This document shows positions 15,113-18,945 of a DNA stretch of 18,945 nucleotides, one piece after another. Origin of the DNA: Alphaproteobacteria bacterium MarineAlpha10_Bin2. GTDB taxonomy: Bacteria; Pseudomonadota; Alphaproteobacteria; UBA828. A model generated the notes under the pieces. That model was given only the letters and a program-made list of their open reading frames with translations. It had not been told where the DNA came from and ran no database searches. The stretch is taken from the NCBI GenBank assembly GCA_002937555.1, contig PTKB01000018.1, positions 1-18,945 on the forward strand, in the 5' to 3' direction. Position numbers and translations under genes: made by a program. Position 1 is the stretch's first letter. Every line of letters begins with the position of its first letter.

Positions 15113-16429
15113 TCACCAATTCATGAATGCCTGAACGCTTTGGTCGGCGACGACACCGGAGGCGGCATCGCCGAGCGCGCGGTCGATAATGTCGATCCCT
15201 TCTTCGATCTCCGCCTCGCTAACGGTGAGCGGCGGCGTGATCTCGAGCACATTAGCATTGAGCCCGACATAGAGGAAATTGGCGCCCAATTCATAGGCGC
15301 GGTAGATCACCTTTGCCGTCATGGTGGCGTCCACCGGTGCGCATGTCTCTCGCGAGGCCACCAGATCGACGCCGATGGCAAGGCCGCGCCCGCGCACGTC
15401 GCCGATCATCTCGTGGCGCTCGGCGAGCTTGACGAAGCCGGCGCGCATCTTCTCGCCCATGGCCGCTGCCCGCGCCGGCAAGTCCTCGCTGATAATCACA
15501 TCCAGCACCGCGCCGCCGACCGCCGTGCACACCGGGTTGCCGGCCGTGGTTTGCATGGCGAAAGCCGGCGCGTAATCGAGAATGGCGGCGGGGCCGATCA
15601 TCGCCGAGAGCGGCAGGCCGCCGCCCAGGCCCTTGCCGAACACCACCATGTCCGGTGTGAGCCCGTCATGCTGATAAGCATGCAGCTTGCCCGAGCGGCC
15701 GAGCCCGACTTTGACCTCGTCCAGCACGACGAGAATGCCGTGCTGCCGGCAGCGCGCCTCGAGCGCCTTGAGGAATCCCTCCGGCGGCACGATCAGCCCG
15801 CCGTCGGAGAGGATCGGCTCGATGAACACCGCCGCCACCTGGTCCGGCGGGCATGTAGTTTCGAACTGGTAATCGAGCATGGCGAGCACTTCTTCGGGCG
15901 TAAAGCGCGGCCGGTAGACGGTTGGATAGGGCAGCAGCACCAGGCCCGGGCGCGGCAGGCTGTGGGTCATGGCGGTATGGCCGGAAATGCTCATGGAGCC
16001 GGTGAGGCAGCCGTGATAGGAGCCGATAAAGGAGATGAAACGCCCGCGCCCGGTGGCCGCGCTTGCCACGCGCATCGCCGCGTCGTTGGCGTCGGAGCCG
16101 GAATGGCCGAACCATACCCGCCGTTCGCCTTCGCCCGGCGTTACCGCAAGCAATTGCTCGGCCAGCGCTGTCGCCGGCTCGTTCGGAATCATGAGGAGGC
16201 TGGCGCCAGCCATGTCTTGCGCCGCCTTGGTCATCGCCTCGATCACCGCCGGGTGGCCATAACCGAGGGCGGCGGCGGTGGCGGAAGCGGAGAGATCGAG
16301 AATGCGCCTTCCGTCCTCGTCCTGCAGATAGGAGCCGGCGCCGCCGGTCGCCGCCAGCGGGTTGAAGCGCAGCGTCTGGATTTTGGCGATCGCCGCCGCG
16401 TCGCGCGCCGCCAGAGAGTTCTTGTCCAT
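15113..16429 (-). CDS. Class III (omega) aminotransferase, copy 2
   Basis: A 438-residue PLP enzyme of the 4-aminobutyrate / diamine aminotransferase family. It transfers the terminal amino group of an amine or omega-amino acid to a keto acid. Landmarks: SGSDAND (110-116, phosphate loop), SYHG (137-140), Asp237 in VVLDEVKVGLGRSG (pyridine-N contact) and Lys266 in FGKGLGGGLP (Schiff-base lysine). GGGAGG is 6 nt before the ATG. It follows the other aminotransferase after 26 nt, but the two are clearly different sequences, for example DEVKVGLGRSGK here versus DEVITGFGRTGK there, so this is not a recent duplication. Two enzymes could act on two successive amino groups or on an amine and its omega-amino-acid product. 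Confidence 0.9.
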   Translation of the reverse strand: MDKNSLAARDAAAIAKIQTLRFNPLAATGGAGSYLQDEDGRRILDLSASATAAALGYGHPAVIEAMTKAAQDMAGASLLMIPNEPATALAEQLLAVTPGEGERRVWFGHSGSDANDAAMRVASAATGRGRFISFIGSYHGCLTGSMSISGHTAMTHSLPRPGLVLLPYPTVYRPRFTPEEVLAMLDYQFETTCPPDQVAAVFIEPILSDGGLIVPPEGFLKALEARCRQHGILVVLDEVKVGLGRSGKLHAYQHDGLTPDMVVFGKGLGGGLPLSAMIGPAAILDYAPAFAMQTTAGNPVCTAVGGAVLDVIISEDLPARAAAMGEKMRAGFVKLAERHEMIGDVRGRGLAIGVDLVASRETCAPVDATMTAKVIYRAYELGANFLYVGLNANVLEITPPLTVSEAEIEEGIDIIDRALGDAASGVVADQSVQAFMNW

Positions 16430-16455
16430 TGCCGACCTCCCGCGCGCGCTCCGAG

Positions 16456-17805
16456 TCAGCCCAGGCCTTGCTCCTTGGCCTCCGCGATGATCGCTTTTTC
16501 CAGCGTATCGATGCAGGTATCGAGCTCATCGCGCGTGGCGATAAAGGGCGGCGACAATTCGATCGCCGTGCCTTCCTCGCCGACCAGCACGCCCATGTCG
16601 AGGCAGCGATGCACCATGCTTTTGACGGCGCCGTCCTCGAGCGGTTTTTTCGTCTTCTTGTCTTGGGTGAAGTCGATGCAGGTCCACATGCCGAGGCCGC
16701 GCACATCGCCGACGATCGGCAGATCGCGCAGGCGCTGCATCTGTTCGAGAAGATAGGCGCCGTTTTCGCTGCTCTTGCGGATCAGATCATTCTGCTCGAT
16801 ATAGTCGATCGTCGCCAATCCGGCGGCGCAGGACGCTGGATGGCCTTGATAGGTTTGCAGATGCGAGAAAATCGGCAACGCGTCGGCGACTTTCTGCGTC
16901 ACCGTCGAGGCGCCGAGCGCCGCATAGCCGCCGGTGATCGCCTTGGCGGTCGACATGATGTCGGCCTGGACGCCCCAATGCTCCATGGCGAACCATTTGC
17001 CGGTGCGCCCGAACCCGGTGATCACCTCGTCGGCGATCAACAGCACGTCGTACTTGTCGCACACCGCGCGCACCTTCTTGAAATAATCGTCCGGCGGCAC
17101 TTGCGCGCCGTCGCCCTGCATCACCGGCTCGGCGATGAACGCGGCGACATATTCCGGCCCTTCATGAATGATTTCCTGCTCGAGATAATCGACGCAGAAG
17201 TCGCACACTTCGGACGCATCCATGCCGAACGGCGTACGGTATAGGAAGGGTGCGGGAATCCGGTGGTGGCCGGGAACGCCGGGCTCGGTGATATGTCGCG
17301 TCCCCAATATGTCGGTGGCGCCGATCGCGCCCATGGTGGCGCCGTGATAAGCGTCCCAGCGCGATATGATCTTACGTGCATAGGGTTTGTCGCCCTTGTG
17401 AATCTGATATTCGCGCGCGAATTTGAAGCTGTTCTCGTTTGCTTCCGAGCCGGAACCGCCGAACGTGGAGGCGGTTAATTCGCCCGGCGCCAGTTCCGCG
17501 ATCTTGGCCGCGAGACGCACCGTGACATCGGCGACATGGGCGAAAGTGCCGGCGTAGTGCAACTCCATCATCTGGTCGTAGATCGCCTTGGCGATATGTT
17601 CGTTGGCGAAGCCGAGCGAGCTAGCGCGGGTGTTGGTGCTCAGCATGTCGAGATAGGATTTGTCCATGATGTCGGTCATCATCATGCCCTTGCCGGACTT
17701 GAAGATGATCGGATCGCCGGCGTTGACGTCGGTCTTCGACACCAGCGGAAAGATGAAATGATCGAGCGCTTCGCGCATGATCGGATCGATGTTCCTGAGA
17801 TCCAT
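16456..17805 (-). CDS. Class III (omega) aminotransferase, copy 1
   Basis: A 449-residue PLP-dependent omega-aminotransferase. GGSGSEAN (116-123) is the cofactor phosphate loop, DAYHG (151-155) stacks on the ring, Asp259 lies in LIADEVITGFGRTG and Lys288 in STAKAITGG is the Schiff-base lysine. The overall style (MDLRNIDP start, TFGGSGSEANENSFKFAREY, HWGVQADIMSTAKAITGGY) resembles aminotransferases acting on putrescine, taurine, beta-alanine/pyruvate and similar terminal amines. GGGAGA is 6 nt upstream of the ATG. A 19-bp dyad and repeated ATAGACC half-sites lie directly upstream, so this gene is probably the first of the aminotransferase-transporter operon. The specific amine is not determined. 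Confidence 0.9.
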   Translation of the reverse strand: MDLRNIDPIMREALDHFIFPLVSKTDVNAGDPIIFKSGKGMMMTDIMDKSYLDMLSTNTRASSLGFANEHIAKAIYDQMMELHYAGTFAHVADVTVRLAAKIAELAPGELTASTFGGSGSEANENSFKFAREYQIHKGDKPYARKIISRWDAYHGATMGAIGATDILGTRHITEPGVPGHHRIPAPFLYRTPFGMDASEVCDFCVDYLEQEIIHEGPEYVAAFIAEPVMQGDGAQVPPDDYFKKVRAVCDKYDVLLIADEVITGFGRTGKWFAMEHWGVQADIMSTAKAITGGYAALGASTVTQKVADALPIFSHLQTYQGHPASCAAGLATIDYIEQNDLIRKSSENGAYLLEQMQRLRDLPIVGDVRGLGMWTCIDFTQDKKTKKPLEDGAVKSMVHRCLDMGVLVGEEGTAIELSPPFIATRDELDTCIDTLEKAIIAEAKEQGLG

Positions 17806-17844
17806 GGTTTATCTCCCTATTGCCGGGCTTCAACACCCCTTGGC

Positions 17845-17889
17845 GGTCTATTTAACATGTCTCCGTCTATTGGTCTATAAAATAGACCA
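17845..17889 (-). promoter_or_regulatory. Promoter region with dyad operator and repeated ATAGACC half-sites
   Basis: TGGTCTAT (17871-17878) and ATAGACCA (17882-17889) form a perfect 8-bp dyad with a 3-bp centre. Two more copies of the half-site, GGTCTAT (17845-17851) and CGTCTAT (17864-17870), lie next to it towards the aminotransferase start. On the minus strand a weak -35 TAGACC and -10 TTAAAT at 16-bp spacing overlap the dyad. No T-run follows, so it is more likely an operator than a terminator of the SDR gene, although the dyad touches the SDR stop codon. Confidence 0.5.
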
Positions 17890-18669
17890 TTAAGCATCGG
17901 CCATCGCGGTCGGGCTTTCGGGAAGAATTTGGCCACCATCGACGACCAGGATTTGCCCGGTCACGTAGCGCGCTTGATCGGAGGCCAAATAGAGCAGCGC
18001 ATAAGCGATATCATCGGGCTCGCCGATATAACCGGCCGGAATGATCTGGCGCACTTCTTCGAGCGCTTCGCCGCCGAGGTCCTTTAAGCCTTCGGTCATG
18101 ATCGAGCCCGGGCTGACGCCGTTCACGGTGATGTTGTATTTAGCCAGTTCGAGCGAGGCGCCGCGGATAAAGGCGTTGGCGCCGCCTTTGGAGGCCATGT
18201 AATGCGACAGGCCGGGCCAGCCGACATTCGGGCCGGTAATAGAAGACACCACGACGATGCGCCCGGATTTCTGCTGTTTCATCTGCGGGATACAAGCTTT
18301 GGTGCCGAAAAAGATGCCTTTCAGATTGGTGTCGATCACATCGTCCCACACCTCTTCCGAGAGATCGCCGATCAGCGCCGTCGGGTAGATGCCGGCATTC
18401 ATGCAGAGCACGTCGATGGCGCCGAAATTGTCCATGCAGGCCGCCGCCATGGCATCCATATCCGCCTGGCTTTTGACGTCGGCCTGATGAAACACTGCCG
18501 TCCCGCCTTTGGCAGTGATCTCGTCCACCACCGCTTGCCCGGCATCGGCGCCCCGGTTCACCACCAGCACCTTGGCGCCGTCTTCGGCGAACACATGGGC
18601 GATGCCGCGGCCGATGCCGCGCCCGCCGCCGGTGACGATTGCCGCTTTTCCCTGCAAACTGATTGCCAT
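17890..18669 (-). CDS. Short-chain dehydrogenase/reductase (SDR), FabG-like
   Basis: A 259-residue classical SDR that oxidises an alcohol or reduces a ketone with NAD(P). The cofactor motif TGGGRGIG is at 13-20, NAG at 91-93, catalytic Ser143, Tyr157 and Lys161 (YMASK), and the C-terminal VTGQILVVDGGQ. VVNRG at the end of beta-2 (Asn-Arg rather than Asp) hints at NADP(H) preference. The frame stays open to an ATG at 18864, but ATG 18669 has GAGAGG about 8 nt upstream and begins with the canonical MAISLQGKAAIVTGG, so the longer start is rejected. It is upstream of and co-oriented with the aminotransferases; it may process the carbonyl made by transamination (inference). Confidence 0.88.
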   Translation of the reverse strand: MAISLQGKAAIVTGGGRGIGRGIAHVFAEDGAKVLVVNRGADAGQAVVDEITAKGGTAVFHQADVKSQADMDAMAAACMDNFGAIDVLCMNAGIYPTALIGDLSEEVWDDVIDTNLKGIFFGTKACIPQMKQQKSGRIVVVSSITGPNVGWPGLSHYMASKGGANAFIRGASLELAKYNITVNGVSPGSIMTEGLKDLGGEALEEVRQIIPAGYIGEPDDIAYALLYLASDQARYVTGQILVVDGGQILPESPTAMADA

Positions 18670-18813
18670 CTCAATTGCCTCTCCTCGAATTCGAACAAGC
18701 GCGCACGCTAGCATGCCGTCGGTGTGGAAAATACGCCAAGATGGATCGACAGGAGCCCAACATTCGGCAACAATTCGCACCGATTCATCGGCTGGCTTTA
18801 TGGGAAATTCATT
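18670..18813. promoter_or_regulatory. Divergent intergenic region between SDR and amidohydrolase genes
   Basis: It must hold promoters for both directions, but I find no convincing -35/-10 pair. The only symmetric element is a 10-bp palindrome TCGAATTCGA at 18685-18694, close to the SDR start. No copy of the CTGGTC-N-GACCAG operator is present. Confidence 0.3.
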
Positions 18814-18945
18814 ATGAGCGACGAAATCGGCGCGAATGTGCCGCTCATCGATCATCATTGCCACGGCGTCGTTCCCAAGGATTTGACGAGCGCCGAGTTC
18901 GAGGATGCCCTCAGTGAAGCGTTCGCGCCCGCGCCCGCCGGCACC
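18814..18945 (+). CDS. Amidohydrolase family (Amidohydro_2-like) protein, 5' end only
   Basis: Forty-four codons are visible before the window ends. PLIDHHCHGVVPKDL (10-24) carries the N-terminal metal-binding H-x-H (His15, His17) of metal-dependent amidohydrolases of the TIM-barrel superfamily, and the following FEDALSEA resembles family members that accompany FluG/glutamine-synthetase-like proteins. GGGAA is about 9 nt before the ATG, a modest ribosome-binding site. The gene is divergent from the SDR gene across 144 bp. Too little is visible for a substrate. Confidence 0.7.
   Translation, partial: MSDEIGANVPLIDHHCHGVVPKDLTSAEFEDALSEAFAPAPAGT

Noticed and set aside
18670..18864. N-terminal extension of the SDR protein to an ATG at 18864
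   Set aside because: SDRs begin just before the TGxxxGxG motif, and the ATG at 18669 has its own ribosome-binding site. The extension would overlap the opposite amidohydrolase start.
1..18945. tRNA, rRNA, CRISPR array, insertion sequence, riboswitch or origin
   Set aside because: I scanned for cloverleaf-like stems, regular spaced repeats, transposase motifs and terminal inverted repeats and saw none. The intergenic gaps are too short for most of these.

Overview
The window looks like a piece of an alphaproteobacterial chromosome, probably Rhodospirillales- or Rhizobiales-like and free-living. This is inferred from moderately high GC, a Glx/Mgs-type cluster next to a type III glutamine synthetase-like gene, a PotABCD-type ABC system with a Tat-exported binding protein, and a FadR-family GntR regulator. 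I see no tRNA, rRNA, IS element, phage gene or CRISPR. Nearly every base belongs to amine or amide metabolism.

Left block, minus strand, 5019 to 1: DUF3830 protein, a 163-residue orphan, mgsA/glxB-like glutaminase-domain protein, mgsB/glxC-like GXGXG protein, mgsC/glxD-like FMN/Fe-S glutamate synthase domain, and a glutamine synthetase / gamma-glutamylmethylamide synthetase-like enzyme that runs off the left edge. The genes overlap or are closely spaced, so this is one operon. In the known N-methylglutamate pathway such proteins load a primary amine onto glutamate and transfer it to 2-oxoglutarate.

Middle block, plus strand, 5328 to 7865: a CocE/NonD (peptidase S15-like) serine hydrolase, then a GntR/FCD regulator. 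Two almost identical long palindromes with the core CTGGTC-N-GACCAG lie in the divergent promoter region (5105-5127) and just before the regulator gene (7101-7117). They tie both transcription units to one regulator.

Right block, minus strand, 18669 to 8058: SDR oxidoreductase, two class III aminotransferases, spermidine/putrescine-type binding protein, ATPase and two permeases, then both subunits of an N,N-dimethylformamidase-type iron amidohydrolase. A strong rho-independent terminator at 8001-8033 closes the block. At the right edge an amidohydrolase gene begins on the plus strand.

Working model (inference): a polyamine-type transporter imports an N-substituted amide or acylated amine. 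The DMFase-type enzyme, possibly with the S15-like hydrolase, splits it. The freed amine is assimilated through the gamma-glutamyl/N-alkylglutamate route or deaminated by the aminotransferases, and the SDR handles the resulting carbonyl or alcohol. DMF to dimethylamine to methylamine is the simplest known precedent. The aminotransferases and PotD-type transporter argue for a larger amine, so the true substrate is open.
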